A stretch of 64,000 bases of DNA from Serratia nematodiphila DZ0503SBS1 (GTDB lineage Bacteria; Pseudomonadota; Gammaproteobacteria; Enterobacterales; Enterobacteriaceae), in contig NZ_JPUX01000001.1 of NCBI RefSeq assembly GCF_000738675.1, positions 4,387,631 to 4,451,630 on the forward strand, in the 5' to 3' direction. The position numbers and the translations under genes are program-made. The notes beneath the pieces are model-generated. The model made no database searches, was not told the DNA's origin, and was given only the letters and a program-made list of their open reading frames with translations. Shown in pieces: positions 32,370-41,988 of the stretch (position 1 is its first letter; each line of letters opens with the position of its first letter).

Positions 32370-33507
32370 TATTAGTCAATTTTTGATAAACGTTTAAAGT
32401 TTGGCTAGTGCAATTTTTCCAGGAAAACGTTGCTGCATGTGACAAACCTAATGCAATTGCATCCTTTCTCCACGCTTCATCTGTCAGCCCTCTGATAATA
32501 AGCTGCGTTAATAAGCTGACATCCTCAGGAGAGTGAGTTAATGCCGCATCACCTGCGATTTCCGGCAAAGATGAACTGTTGGAACAAATCACCGGAGTTC
32601 CCGAGCTCATCGCTTCCAATACCGGAAGCCCAAAGCCTTCATAGTGTGATGGGAAAACAAACAGCCTGGCTGCAGAGTACAATAATGGCAATTCTTCTGC
32701 AGCCGCAAATCCCAGATACTTAAGCCATCCCTCACGCTGTCCTCGCTCTATTTCCTGCATAATGTCATCATTGCGCCATCCCTTATAGCCGGAGAGGACT
32801 AATGGATAACGGGCACGCAATCCGTCAGGTAGTTTTCTATAAGCATGAATAAGGGAAAGAATATTCTTCCTCGGCTCAATGGTACCAACGAATAAGGTGA
32901 AGGCTTTATAGCTTAAATCAAATTTTTTTAAAACTCCAGATACGTGTTCTACCTGACGAGGGTAAAAATCAGGCGAGCTTGCCAGATGAACCGTGTGGAT
33001 TTTCTCAATTGGATAATCGAAATATTCATGAATCTCTTTACGAATATAGTTCGAGACCGTGATGAGACCATTCGCCCTCGACAATGCTTTCATCATTTCT
33101 TTCTTGGTATAACGATTCCTTTTAGGATCGAAACAGTGCTCCCATTTAAAAGGAGAAAGATCATGAAACGTTGCCACTGCAGGGCCGTCAAAAGGAGGGA
33201 GGAAATAATTAGGTCCATGAAAAAGGCAACGTTCGTAGCCACGCAGCGCCTTCTTTTTTAGTTGTGGCATAAGCAATCTGTAGGTCTCAATAGCCAATGA
33301 ATTGCTCTGCACAATTTTTTTCAACCAGTGACTACTATCAGATGTATTTTTTGCCGTAGGTATGTTAGATAAAAAACGGGTACCGGAGAAAAAATTTAGT
33401 TCTTCAATTTCGTTGTGGCTTTGCAAGCCTTTTGCCAACTCATAGGTATAACGCCCTATGCCAGTCAACGGGAACTTGATAGGCTCAACGGAAAGAATTA
33501 TTTTCAT
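32362..33507 (-). CDS. wbdB: Mannosyltransferase WbdB-like (GT4)
   Basis: A 381-residue GT4 enzyme: [22 protein letters not shown] at the N-terminus, donor domain [18 protein letters not shown], and EX7E in [17 protein letters not shown]. In the E. coli O8/O9a system WbdB acts after WbdC, adding the adaptor mannoses before polymerisation. The role here is inferred from order and family. Its stop overlaps wbdC; 104 bases separate it from wbdA. Confidence 0.82.
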   Translation of the reverse strand: MKIILSVEPIKFPLTGIGRYTYELAKGLQSHNEIEELNFFSGTRFLSNIPTAKNTSDSSHWLKKIVQSNSLAIETYRLLMPQLKKKALRGYERCLFHGPNYFLPPFDGPAVATFHDLSPFKWEHCFDPKRNRYTKKEMMKALSRANGLITVSNYIRKEIHEYFDYPIEKIHTVHLASSPDFYPRQVEHVSGVLKKFDLSYKAFTLFVGTIEPRKNILSLIHAYRKLPDGLRARYPLVLSGYKGWRNDDIMQEIERGQREGWLKYLGFAAAEELPLLYSAARLFVFPSHYEGFGLPVLEAMSSGTPVICSNSSSLPEIAGDAALTHSPEDVSLLTQLIIRGLTDEAWRKDAIALGLSHAATFSWKNCTSQTLNVYQKLTNND

Positions 33508-33611
33508 CTAAAGTCACATTCCATAGAATATCTATGCTTTCAACATAGTAGATTCAATGCAGTAGTAGAAATCACACCTACTGCATTGAATAAGGCTATA
33601 GCTAGAGGAGG

Positions 33612-36600
33612 TTATTTGAAATGTTTTGCTCTTAACAAGCCCGCACACATGTTTTCTAGCCGTCTGGCAACGGCATGATAATCATGCTGCTCGCACCACG
33701 CATCAGCACGTCGTTGCGTTTCAACTGCACTCGAAGAGTTTTTAACAATCTCAGAAATAATATCTGCAATACCTTCAGCAACATCCACTACGGAGGTTCC
33801 CTTCAATTTGAAGACAGCGTCACCAAGATCATCAAAAATAGCGAGCGGCGTCACTGCCACAGGTTTATGCGTCGCCATGCCGTAGCGAACGGCACCACTG
33901 GCCGATTCGCCGGTATTTTGATACGCGAAAACCAGCAGATCGGCGTCAGAGAGCAGACGTAAGCTTTCTTTATCATCAAGAAAATCGTTATGCATCTCTA
34001 CCAGATCTTCAACCTTCAAATTAGCCGCAGTCTCTTTAAGCTCACGAACCAAAGCGGTGGATTCACTGACGGGGTATTCCGCATTGACCAACCTTAGTCG
34101 AATAGGGTTCCCCGCTTTTTTCAAATAGGCCACGGCTTCGATAAGTTCCTTCAACCCTTTATGCGGCAGGCAAAAACCATAGCTGGCAACCAAAGGCGGC
34201 AGATTGCGATGAGCAGTCGATGCCAGAGCGGGATAGTTAATCACGCCATGTGGGAACAGAGTTACATTATTGACTAATCCAAGCAACTTCAGGCGGTTGA
34301 TATCAGCAATAGAATGAACCAGCAAACGGTCACACATTTTCAACGCGTCAGTCATTTCTGATAAACGGAAATTCCAATACGGCTCTTTTTCGATCGGATC
34401 AACCGTCGAATGCATGGCCATAACGATAACCCGTCCCGCCTGGTGATGCCTTTTGATAAAGGCCGATAACTCGCGGTGGTTAAAGAATCCATAGTTAAAC
34501 TGGATGACCAAGGTGTTCAGATTCAGGGTTTCAATTTGAGTATCTAAAGCATCAAGGTAATTGTCTTCTTTTCCAACAACCCAACTCCTCAGAACGTTAC
34601 CTTCGTCCGCGTGTACCAGATCATTTGCTGTCGGTGCAAAAATCACAATTTGGTCGCTGGGCATGTCAGCTACCAAATGTTGGGAATAGGTGGCGATGCC
34701 GCATTTGGTATTCCACGTCGAGAGCCAGCCAATGCGGGGTTCCACTTGAGCGACGTCAAAATGCTTACGCAATTCGCCTACCGCAGCCTTTGATCGCTGC
34801 GCAACCGAGCTCCAGGTAAACTGACTAAGTATCAGTTCACGCCCTTTTGCTGCCATTGCCGATAGTTGCTTTTTGTCAGTCGCCGCCGCCTGCGCCATCG
34901 CCTCGGCCAGTTTATCAATATCGGCATGCACCCATGATGAAGAAAACAGGCCAAAATGGGTCTTCGCGCGTTCAAAACGATAATCAACCAGCCATGAATT
35001 TTCCTGCGTGCAAAAATCAAGCTGCCCGCTCCAACCAGTGGTGATAGCGGGTAAACCGCTCAACATCGCCTCCGCAATCGGCAAACCAAATCCTTCAGCA
35101 CAGCTTGCCGCCACCAAGACATCACACTGTTCATAGAGCGCTTTCAGCTCTTGTTCCGGCATATCTTGTTCGATAATAATGACATGGGGATAATTGACGT
35201 GCCGCTTCTGAGCTTGCGTTAGCCATGCCTGAATTTCATTGTGCGGGTTAGGGAAAGTTTTGATGACCAGGGAAACATCATCCTCTCCGGTAAAAGCGGC
35301 GCCATAGGCCGCCAGCATCGCCTGAACCCCCTTCCGCGGGAAGCACGAAGAAACATGCAGGAATTTGAATGCCTTGGCGTTCAGTTGCGGAGGATTGGCT
35401 GACTGAATCCGCTCCCAGTGCTCGCAACCATTCCCGACATTAAAAACGGGAACTTTAGTACCATTATCAATCAATACTTTGCGCACATGTTCTGAAGTGC
35501 AAAGGATCGCATCCAATTCACGGTTGAAATTATTGATCCAACCTTGTGGAAAGCCACTTTCTTCCCATGCATAGCAATGCAAAAGCTTCACATCCGCAGC
35601 CATGTTGCTGACACGTGGCGGATAGATATTGCGGCTCAATACATTAACCTGCTGCTCACTCCGCTGCTGCAAACGCGAATGGAATGCCTTCAAATCCGCA
35701 TTACTTTCATCACTCAGGAAGGTTTCATTTGGAGCAAAGTCGCCAGGCCCTTCCGTTGAATGCAGCAGAACGTCAACATTGTCGCGACTGAGTGCTCGCG
35801 CGAATTCTCGATTTACCAAAGCCAGGCTATAGGAGCTGTCAAAAGGTCCTTCAACGCGCCAAGAGAGAGACTCTAGCGCAATGCCTTGCAACTCGAGTCT
35901 TTTGGCATTTCTATCCATCGCCTCAGCGGTTGACCGCAGATCGTTATCCGAAGGCTCTTCACGACATTTGATCGAGGAAACGGCGGAGATCAATTGCGAT
36001 GACGTTACCGATTCAAACTCCACATCTCCGGCCTCAGCAACTAACCGCTCAAAACGAGACAAGGCGATAGTTCCCGCCTTATCCCACGAAAACTTGGCGG
36101 ATTGCTCCAAAGCGTGTTTCTTTAATTGAGCGAGGAAAACGTCATCGCTTAAAGCCTGTTGAAGCTTGTCTCTTATTGACTCAACAGAATAGGGATCAAA
36201 CAGCGCATCGGCATAACCGATCACTTCCGGGATACTGGTGACGTTAGAACCGATTGTCGCCGCACCGCACGTCATGGCCTCCAGAATCGGTAATCCAAAG
36301 CCTTCATGCAACGAAGCAAAGACAAACAACTTGGCCAACTGATAAAACACGACCAGATCCTGTTCCGATACATATCCAGTCAGAACCATCTCGTCATCAC
36401 GCAGTTGTTGATTACGCGCGATGGAATGCAGATAACTGCGATCGCTGTCCGATAGCTTACTAACGATAACCAGTTGATTTTTTTCACGCAATTCAGGCGT
36501 TAATTTGCTGTAAGCCTCAATCAACCTCTTGAAGTTTTTACGGGAGTCAAAACCGCCAGGAGCATAAAGTACGACATCACGGGTAATGCCATATTTCTCT

Positions 36601-37253
36601 TTTAATTCAGAAAAATTATTAGCGGAAATCTCGCTGATATCAAAATGTTCTTCGGTCGCCGCCGAAATCGTGCACACTTTGCTTTCGGGAATATCCAACC
36701 ACTCAATCACCTCCGAAGAAGTATAGTCCGAGTTGGTCAGCAGCAGATCCGCGTTCTTCAACCAATTGATTTTCTTTAAATAATAATCTTTATAAACGTC
36801 ATCTTGCAGGTAAACATCCGCTTGTACCAAAGGGATTAGATCGTGATGCAACACCGCCACTTTAGTTTTTGGCGTTAATTTAGCGATCGACGTCACCGCA
36901 TTATCTACATGCCCTTCGAACAAACTGGTTATAAAAACGACATCAGGTTTAAGATTATGTAAGAAGGCTTCACGCACATATTCCGCACACTCACTGCGCC
37001 AAGCATTGTTTCTATCCATCGCTCTGACAGGGCCAGGCGCATACCAGATAACGATATTTTCGGCCGGCACTAAGCGAGCAAATTGCGCTTTAAGTTCAGC
37101 GATGGTTTCGGGAAACAGCGCAGACAAAGCAATAAAAATTTCGTGTTGACTGTTATTACGGACGATTGCCTTTGCAATCGAAAGAGTATAACGGCCAATC
37201 CCCCGAAAACGGCTTTCCGTTTGTGCTCCTTGCAGGTCAATAACAATACGCAT
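33612..37253 (-). CDS. wbdA: Three-domain polymannan polymerase, WbdA-like
   Basis: A very large 1213-residue protein made of three GT-B glycosyltransferase modules. Module 1 is about residues 1-405 (DLQGAQTESRFRGIGRYTLS; EX7E at E317-E325 in [10 protein letters not shown]). Module 2 is about 450-830 (EX7E at E720-E728 in [10 protein letters not shown]). Module 3 is about 838-1213 (IGWLSTWNTKCGIATYSQHL); its C-terminal motif, GESASGAVRYGMATHKP, keeps the first glutamate but not the second. WbdA proteins polymerise the mannose repeat in E. coli O8/O9 and Klebsiella O3/O5 O-antigens; three modules fit a trisaccharide with three linkages, as in O8. It starts in the wbdD stop codon (TAATG). Linkages and domain specificities are inferred. 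Confidence 0.85.
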   Translation of the reverse strand: MRIVIDLQGAQTESRFRGIGRYTLSIAKAIVRNNSQHEIFIALSALFPETIAELKAQFARLVPAENIVIWYAPGPVRAMDRNNAWRSECAEYVREAFLHNLKPDVVFITSLFEGHVDNAVTSIAKLTPKTKVAVLHHDLIPLVQADVYLQDDVYKDYYLKKINWLKNADLLLTNSDYTSSEVIEWLDIPESKVCTISAATEEHFDISEISANNFSELKEKYGITRDVVLYAPGGFDSRKNFKRLIEAYSKLTPELREKNQLVIVSKLSDSDRSYLHSIARNQQLRDDEMVLTGYVSEQDLVVFYQLAKLFVFASLHEGFGLPILEAMTCGAATIGSNVTSIPEVIGYADALFDPYSVESIRDKLQQALSDDVFLAQLKKHALEQSAKFSWDKAGTIALSRFERLVAEAGDVEFESVTSSQLISAVSSIKCREEPSDNDLRSTAEAMDRNAKRLELQGIALESLSWRVEGPFDSSYSLALVNREFARALSRDNVDVLLHSTEGPGDFAPNETFLSDESNADLKAFHSRLQQRSEQQVNVLSRNIYPPRVSNMAADVKLLHCYAWEESGFPQGWINNFNRELDAILCTSEHVRKVLIDNGTKVPVFNVGNGCEHWERIQSANPPQLNAKAFKFLHVSSCFPRKGVQAMLAAYGAAFTGEDDVSLVIKTFPNPHNEIQAWLTQAQKRHVNYPHVIIIEQDMPEQELKALYEQCDVLVAASCAEGFGLPIAEAMLSGLPAITTGWSGQLDFCTQENSWLVDYRFERAKTHFGLFSSSWVHADIDKLAEAMAQAAATDKKQLSAMAAKGRELILSQFTWSSVAQRSKAAVGELRKHFDVAQVEPRIGWLSTWNTKCGIATYSQHLVADMPSDQIVIFAPTANDLVHADEGNVLRSWVVGKEDNYLDALDTQIETLNLNTLVIQFNYGFFNHRELSAFIKRHHQAGRVIVMAMHSTVDPIEKEPYWNFRLSEMTDALKMCDRLLVHSIADINRLKLLGLVNNVTLFPHGVINYPALASTAHRNLPPLVASYGFCLPHKGLKELIEAVAYLKKAGNPIRLRLVNAEYPVSESTALVRELKETAANLKVEDLVEMHNDFLDDKESLRLLSDADLLVFAYQNTGESASGAVRYGMATHKPVAVTPLAIFDDLGDAVFKLKGTSVVDVAEGIADIISEIVKNSSSAVETQRRADAWCEQHDYHAVARRLENMCAGLLRAKHFK

Positions 37254-38590
37254 TATGAATCCCCGTGTTTCTTATTATTTATTCTCTTTAGCTGCTCATA
37301 TATATCGATAGCTCTGCTCGTCATATTTTCCTTATACACAACATGACGTTCATTCGCCATAAGATCGGCGTGATAGTCAGGCGCGGAAATTAAAACCCGT
37401 CGGAAAACAGATTGCAGAAATCGGTAAGCACCCAGCTTTCTAGCGCTGGAAAGAATGAATGCTTTGAATTTAGGATGTTCATGGAATAAAGCCAGAGCCG
37501 TATTTATTCCCTTTCTCAAAACCTTTTTGGCTGCTTTGCGAGCTCGAGTTTTAACGCCTTGCTCACGCACCGCTTTAAATTGATATGAAACCCAACGCAA
37601 TGGGGAGGTCACACGCCAGGAATTGCTGGTATGCGCATCAAAAAGCTGTTGTTGCAGACTCTGATTGTTAGCATGCACGTCAATGAGCTGCTGCTGTAGG
37701 CTTTGATTATTAGCATGTACAGCCATCAGCTCTTGATGTGACTTGTCCAATTGGTGCTGAAAACGCTCCAATTGGTTACTCACTTCGTGGAACTTCACTG
37801 TCTGCGCACGCAACGCCGTGTTCATTCGCTTAAACTCGTTATTCAAGCGTAGGTCATAGCGATCGCTTAAGCCGTCGAGAGTAACCCCATATTCTTTATC
37901 AAAATAGGCGTCCAACTCACCGACAATCGATGCCTCACCCTCTTTTTGGGCAATCATGCTATAGTCTGGGCTGACACCTTTCAACACATCGACCAAATAT
38001 ACCGATGTCTCTTCGTCTCTCAGTGCCGCTTTTTCCTGCAAACGCAGTATTTTAGTTCTCAGAAAACCGTAATAGTTCGGAATGAATTCGAGCAACGCTG
38101 GAGGCAGCGGATGGTTGTGCGTCGGATCCATATAAAAAGAACAGGTTCCAACGCTTACATTTTCGGGGTTTGGCGTCTCCAGAATCAGCAAACCACCGGG
38201 TTTAAGCACCCGCAACGCCTCTTTCACCAAAGACTGTAAAAACTCGAAGGGCAGATGTTCTGCGATATGAAAACCGGTGATGGCCAGTAGACTGCCGTCC
38301 TCCTGCTGCTGGAGGAAATCCAGGCAGTCCATTTTCTTCACGTTCAGCCCAACCTGCAAAGCACGTTCGAGCATACCATCATCGAGATCAACCCCCATGG
38401 CAGGAATAGCATTATCTCGTAAGATCTCGAGCCATTCTCCACGCCCACAGCCAACATCGACAACTTCAGCTGAAGGGTAAATTTTTGCCAACGCCATAAT
38501 GAAAGGAAGATATACAGATAAGCGTTGTTTGATATCTTGCACGCTCCCCCGATGTTTTTCCTCAAAAACGCGATAAAAATTACCACTCAT
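37253..38590 (-). CDS. wbdD: Chain-terminating methyltransferase, WbdD-like, short coiled coil
   Basis: A 445-residue protein. The N-terminal SAM-dependent methyltransferase has motif I DVGCGRG at 45-51, then GVDLDDGMLERA and FHIAEHLPFEFL. From about residue 245 to 325 the sequence becomes heptad-like (NQLERFQHQLDKSHQEL ...) and contains two tandem copies of a 14-residue unit (291-304 and 305-318). A basic C-terminal part follows, perhaps membrane-associated. There is no recognisable kinase domain, unlike the roughly 700-residue O9a WbdD; this fits the O8 type, where the end group is methylated only. WbdD caps the polymannan and its coiled coil is reported to act as a chain-length ruler. It is coupled to both neighbours. 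Confidence 0.83.
   Translation of the reverse strand: MSGNFYRVFEEKHRGSVQDIKQRLSVYLPFIMALAKIYPSAEVVDVGCGRGEWLEILRDNAIPAMGVDLDDGMLERALQVGLNVKKMDCLDFLQQQEDGSLLAITGFHIAEHLPFEFLQSLVKEALRVLKPGGLLILETPNPENVSVGTCSFYMDPTHNHPLPPALLEFIPNYYGFLRTKILRLQEKAALRDEETSVYLVDVLKGVSPDYSMIAQKEGEASIVGELDAYFDKEYGVTLDGLSDRYDLRLNNEFKRMNTALRAQTVKFHEVSNQLERFQHQLDKSHQELMAVHANNQSLQQQLIDVHANNQSLQQQLFDAHTSNSWRVTSPLRWVSYQFKAVREQGVKTRARKAAKKVLRKGINTALALFHEHPKFKAFILSSARKLGAYRFLQSVFRRVLISAPDYHADLMANERHVVYKENMTSRAIDIYEQLKRINNKKHGDS
37637..37720 (-). repeat. Two tandem 42-base repeats in the wbdD coiled coil
   Basis: Units 37679-37720 and 37637-37678 are identical at 32 of 42 bases and encode VHANNQSLQQQLID and VHANNQSLQQQLFD. 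A degenerate third unit (AHTSNS) begins right after. The unit is exactly two heptads long, so unit gain or loss would keep the coiled-coil register. Confidence 0.9.
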
Positions 38591-39804
38591 TCAAAAATCT
38601 CCAACTTAGGGGGCAACCAAGCTACTCCAATAAAATCTTTCTCGTTTGAATTAACAACGTTGAAAACAACCGCCAGATCGCGCCATTCGTAATTTTTTCC
38701 AACATGAGTTCCTGCCGTATGTAACGCTACGGCAACCGAGTAAGACCCAACCCCCAAATTGGCAGAGAACGCAAATGAAAAGGTTCTCGATTCATTCTCT
38801 TTCAAATCGAATAATGGCTGTTTCAGGTGATGAGTATTGGTACCAAAAACCGGCTGTCCCAATCGGTCTTTAATCAAATATCCCACGACAAGTTCAGGAA
38901 CAGCCTCATTGACATGCACCTTCACCTGAAGGTTGACAGGTTGCCCTACCGCTACCACCTCAATACTTTCACCTTCGGTACTAAGAAGACTAATATCGGT
39001 AATAGTTGCCTCGCCTGAGCCAGAGAGCGTCTGCAATTTTCCATTATTTTCAACCTGACGAATCGACACATTTTGCTTATCAGCGAGTAGGGCATTATAG
39101 TAATCCATTACTGCTTCAGGCTCACCCTCCATTTCTACTCTGCCTTTGTTAAGCAAAATAGCTCTATCACATATGCTTTGGATCGCTTGTTTGTCATGTG
39201 ACACGAGCAAGAGGGTGGTTCCTAGCTTGCGAAACTCACGTATCCGCTCGAAACTCTTATGCTGAAAATAAGCGTCACCAACAGATAAGGCCTCATCAAC
39301 AATCAAAATATCCGGGCGAATCGCTGTTGCAACGCTAAATGCCAATCGAACTTGCATACCGCTTGAGTAAACACGAACCGGTTGATCGATATAATCACCG
39401 ATCTCAGCGAACGCCTCGATTTCCGGCATAAGTTCCGTAATTTTTTCGACGGACATACCCAGCAGTTGCCCTGACATATAAACGTTTTGGCGCCCGGTAA
39501 AATCCGAGTGAAAGCCCATGCCGAGCTCCAATAATGCCGCAACTCGACCGTCGAGAGCAATTTCGCCACAGGTTGGTTTCGCTGTGCCAGTAATCAATTT
39601 CAGTAATGTACTTTTACCGGCGCCGTTAATACCAATAATGCCTAACGCCTCACCAGGCTCAACATGAAAACTGATGTTCTGCAGGATCCATTTTAGTTTA
39701 TGTTTGACGGTATTAAATGGCGAAATCCACTCAAGCAGACGCCCTGTCTTAGAGGCATACTGTTTGTATGCCTTGCCAACATTATGTACTTTTATGTAAC
39801 TCAT
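38587..39804 (-). CDS. wzt: O-antigen export ABC transporter ATPase with glycan-binding domain
   Basis: Start ATG at 39804 (MSYIKVHNVGKAYKQY), overlapping the wzm stop; 405 residues. The ATPase has Walker A at 58-66 (GINGAGKST), signature YSSGMQVRLAF and Walker B DILIVDEALSVGD with the SHDKQ switch. A C-terminal domain from about residue 265 (GSGEATITDISLLSTEG...) matches the Wzt-C beta-sandwich of polymannose systems, which binds the methylated end of the finished chain before export. This domain and the WbdD methyltransferase next to it belong to the same termination-export logic. Confidence 0.93.
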   Translation of the reverse strand: MSYIKVHNVGKAYKQYASKTGRLLEWISPFNTVKHKLKWILQNISFHVEPGEALGIIGINGAGKSTLLKLITGTAKPTCGEIALDGRVAALLELGMGFHSDFTGRQNVYMSGQLLGMSVEKITELMPEIEAFAEIGDYIDQPVRVYSSGMQVRLAFSVATAIRPDILIVDEALSVGDAYFQHKSFERIREFRKLGTTLLLVSHDKQAIQSICDRAILLNKGRVEMEGEPEAVMDYYNALLADKQNVSIRQVENNGKLQTLSGSGEATITDISLLSTEGESIEVVAVGQPVNLQVKVHVNEAVPELVVGYLIKDRLGQPVFGTNTHHLKQPLFDLKENESRTFSFAFSANLGVGSYSVAVALHTAGTHVGKNYEWRDLAVVFNVVNSNEKDFIGVAWLPPKLEIFE

Positions 39805-40598
39805 TATAACTCGTCCACCATATCTGCAGCGTGTTTCCTGAATAATCTCATACCAAACGCACAGAAAATTATGGCCAGAACCAATACTGGCCATAATGAG
39901 TACCAGTTAGGTTGCTGTTGGTATGCAAATATTGACTGGTATGCTTGCATAACTCGGGCCATTGGATTGTACATCAGCGATGTTCTGGCCCATTCAGGCA
40001 GCGAATTTAATACATAAACGATGGGTGTGAACCAGAACCAGAATTGCAATAATACGCCAACAAACTGCCCAACGTCCCGGAAGAAAACGTTCATCACGCC
40101 CAATGTCATACCCAGACCGACGGTGAACAGAACTTGCAGAGCCAAAACGGGTAAGACGGAGAAGAATAAAACCCCGGGAAAGTTTCCGGTAAAAACAAGA
40201 AAAATTAAAAACAGGCTAAATATAATGGCGAAGTTTAAAATCGCAGACGCGGTCACAATGACCGGCAAGCAAATCTTTGGGAAACTGAGCTTTTTTATTA
40301 AGTTAGCATTAGTAATGAAGACACTTTGGCTTTTATCAAGAATTTCAGTAAATAATCCCCACGTCAGCACCCCAGAGCAAAGATAAATACTATAGGCAAA
40401 AGGACCTGAATTATCAGGCATCCGTGCCTTCATCACTTCTGAGAATACCAGTGTATATACCAAAATCATCGCTAACGGCTGCAATACCAGCCATAAAGCT
40501 CCCAACATGCTGGTTTGGTAACGGGACTGAAAGTCCCGCTTAATACTGCTCCAAATAAAACCCCGGTAACCATAGATGGCTAATAACATTTCTTTCAT
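39804..40598 (-). CDS. wzm: O-antigen export ABC transporter permease
   Basis: A 264-residue inner-membrane protein with about six membrane segments and the ABC-2 type permease pattern (FIWSSIKRDFQSRYQTSMLGALWLVLQPLAMILVYTLVF). With Wzt it exports lipid-linked polymannan to the periplasm for WaaL ligation. The one-base overlap with wzt (TAATG) indicates coupling. It is separated from manB by two bases. Confidence 0.94.
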   Translation of the reverse strand: MKEMLLAIYGYRGFIWSSIKRDFQSRYQTSMLGALWLVLQPLAMILVYTLVFSEVMKARMPDNSGPFAYSIYLCSGVLTWGLFTEILDKSQSVFITNANLIKKLSFPKICLPVIVTASAILNFAIIFSLFLIFLVFTGNFPGVLFFSVLPVLALQVLFTVGLGMTLGVMNVFFRDVGQFVGVLLQFWFWFTPIVYVLNSLPEWARTSLMYNPMARVMQAYQSIFAYQQQPNWYSLWPVLVLAIIFCAFGMRLFRKHAADMVDEL

Positions 40599-40600
40599 CG

Positions 40601-41974
40601 TTATTCTCCGCCTAAGAGCGCCAGAATCTCTTTAGTTTTTTTCTGCATCAATTCAACATCCCCTTTTGACTCAACATTCAAACGTACAACAGGTTCAGTA
40701 TTCGATGTCCGCAGATTAAAACGCCATTCATTGAATTCAAGGCTGATACCATCTGTCATGTCAAAAGCCACGGCATCATCTTTGTAAACGCCTAAAACAC
40801 GCTCAATGGCAGCTTTAGCATCAGGCAATTTGCGATTAATCTCACCAGATGCTGGATACGCTTCCATACGATCCTTCACTAGCTGACTCAACACACTGCC
40901 TTTAACTGAAAGTAAACCCGCTACCAATAGCCATGGAATCATACCGCTGTCACAATAAGCGAAATCACGGAAGTAATGGTGCGCACTCATCTCGCCACCA
41001 TAGATAGCATCTTCTTTGCGCATGCGCTCCTTGATAAAGGCATGCCCCGTTTTGGACATAACAGGGATGCCACCAGCTTGGGTAACGATATCGATGGTAT
41101 TCCATGACAGACGAGGATCATGAATAATCTTGGAGCCAGGGTTGGCTTGCAGGAAAGCTTCTGCCAATAGGCCAACGATATAGTAGCCCTCGATGAAAGC
41201 GCCCTTCTCATCAAACAGGAAACAACGATCGAAATCACCGTCAAAAGCAATTCCCATATCCGCCTGATGCTCAAGCACGGCTTTTGCTGTGTCATCCCGA
41301 CATTCAGGTAATAACGGGTTAGGGATACCGTTAGGGAAATTCCCATCAGGTTGATGATGAACCTTTACAAAGGTAACGGGAATATTTTCTTGCTGGAAAC
41401 GTCGCTCTATTTCGTCGATAACATGGCCTGCAGCACCATTTCCAGAGTTAATGACCAACTTCATTGGCTTCAATGCTGTTGCATCAATATACTTCAGCAA
41501 ATGATCTACATAATCGGTGAGAATGGATATTTGTTGATAACTACCACGTTTATCCTTCACTACCGCAGGAAACGTATTTTCTTCCGCTAATTTTTTAATC
41601 GCAAATAAACCGGTATCACCACTAATCGGCTGAGCATTTGCTTTAACCAGTTTCATACCATTATAATTCATTGGATTGTGGCTAGCAGTAACTTCAATGC
41701 CGCCATCCATATTCAAATGGAAAGTGGCAAAATAGACTTCTTCAGTGCCACTCATACCAATGTCATATACGTCAACACCAGCATCCTGCAATCCGTTGGC
41801 GAGAGCCACTTTAAGAGACTCGCTGGTCAGCCGTACATCGCCACCTACGATAACGCGCTGAGGTTTCAGGTATTCGCCATAAGCTCGGCCGATACGATAG
41901 GCAATATCCTCATTCAGCTCTTCACCTAGTTGACCACGGATATCATACGCTTTAAAACAAGTTAAGGCACTCAT
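40601..41974 (-). CDS. manB: Phosphomannomutase, copy 1 (O-antigen operon)
   Basis: Converts mannose 6-phosphate to mannose 1-phosphate. Start ATG at 41974 with GAGG upstream, giving 457 residues. The active-site phosphoserine loop is [17 protein letters not shown], the metal loop is [18 protein letters not shown], and the sugar-binding loop is GEMSAHHYF; the phosphate loop is [11 protein letters not shown]. It is the second gene of the operon, after manC by 14 bases. A closely similar copy lies at 45171-46544. Confidence 0.95.
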   Translation of the reverse strand: MSALTCFKAYDIRGQLGEELNEDIAYRIGRAYGEYLKPQRVIVGGDVRLTSESLKVALANGLQDAGVDVYDIGMSGTEEVYFATFHLNMDGGIEVTASHNPMNYNGMKLVKANAQPISGDTGLFAIKKLAEENTFPAVVKDKRGSYQQISILTDYVDHLLKYIDATALKPMKLVINSGNGAAGHVIDEIERRFQQENIPVTFVKVHHQPDGNFPNGIPNPLLPECRDDTAKAVLEHQADMGIAFDGDFDRCFLFDEKGAFIEGYYIVGLLAEAFLQANPGSKIIHDPRLSWNTIDIVTQAGGIPVMSKTGHAFIKERMRKEDAIYGGEMSAHHYFRDFAYCDSGMIPWLLVAGLLSVKGSVLSQLVKDRMEAYPASGEINRKLPDAKAAIERVLGVYKDDAVAFDMTDGISLEFNEWRFNLRTSNTEPVVRLNVESKGDVELMQKKTKEILALLGGE

Positions 41975-41988
41975 TAAAACCTCAAAAA

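Noticed and set aside
37253..38590. A kinase domain as in O9a WbdD
   Set aside because: The protein is only 445 residues; after the methyltransferase it goes straight into the coiled coil, with no glycine-rich loop or catalytic-loop motif.
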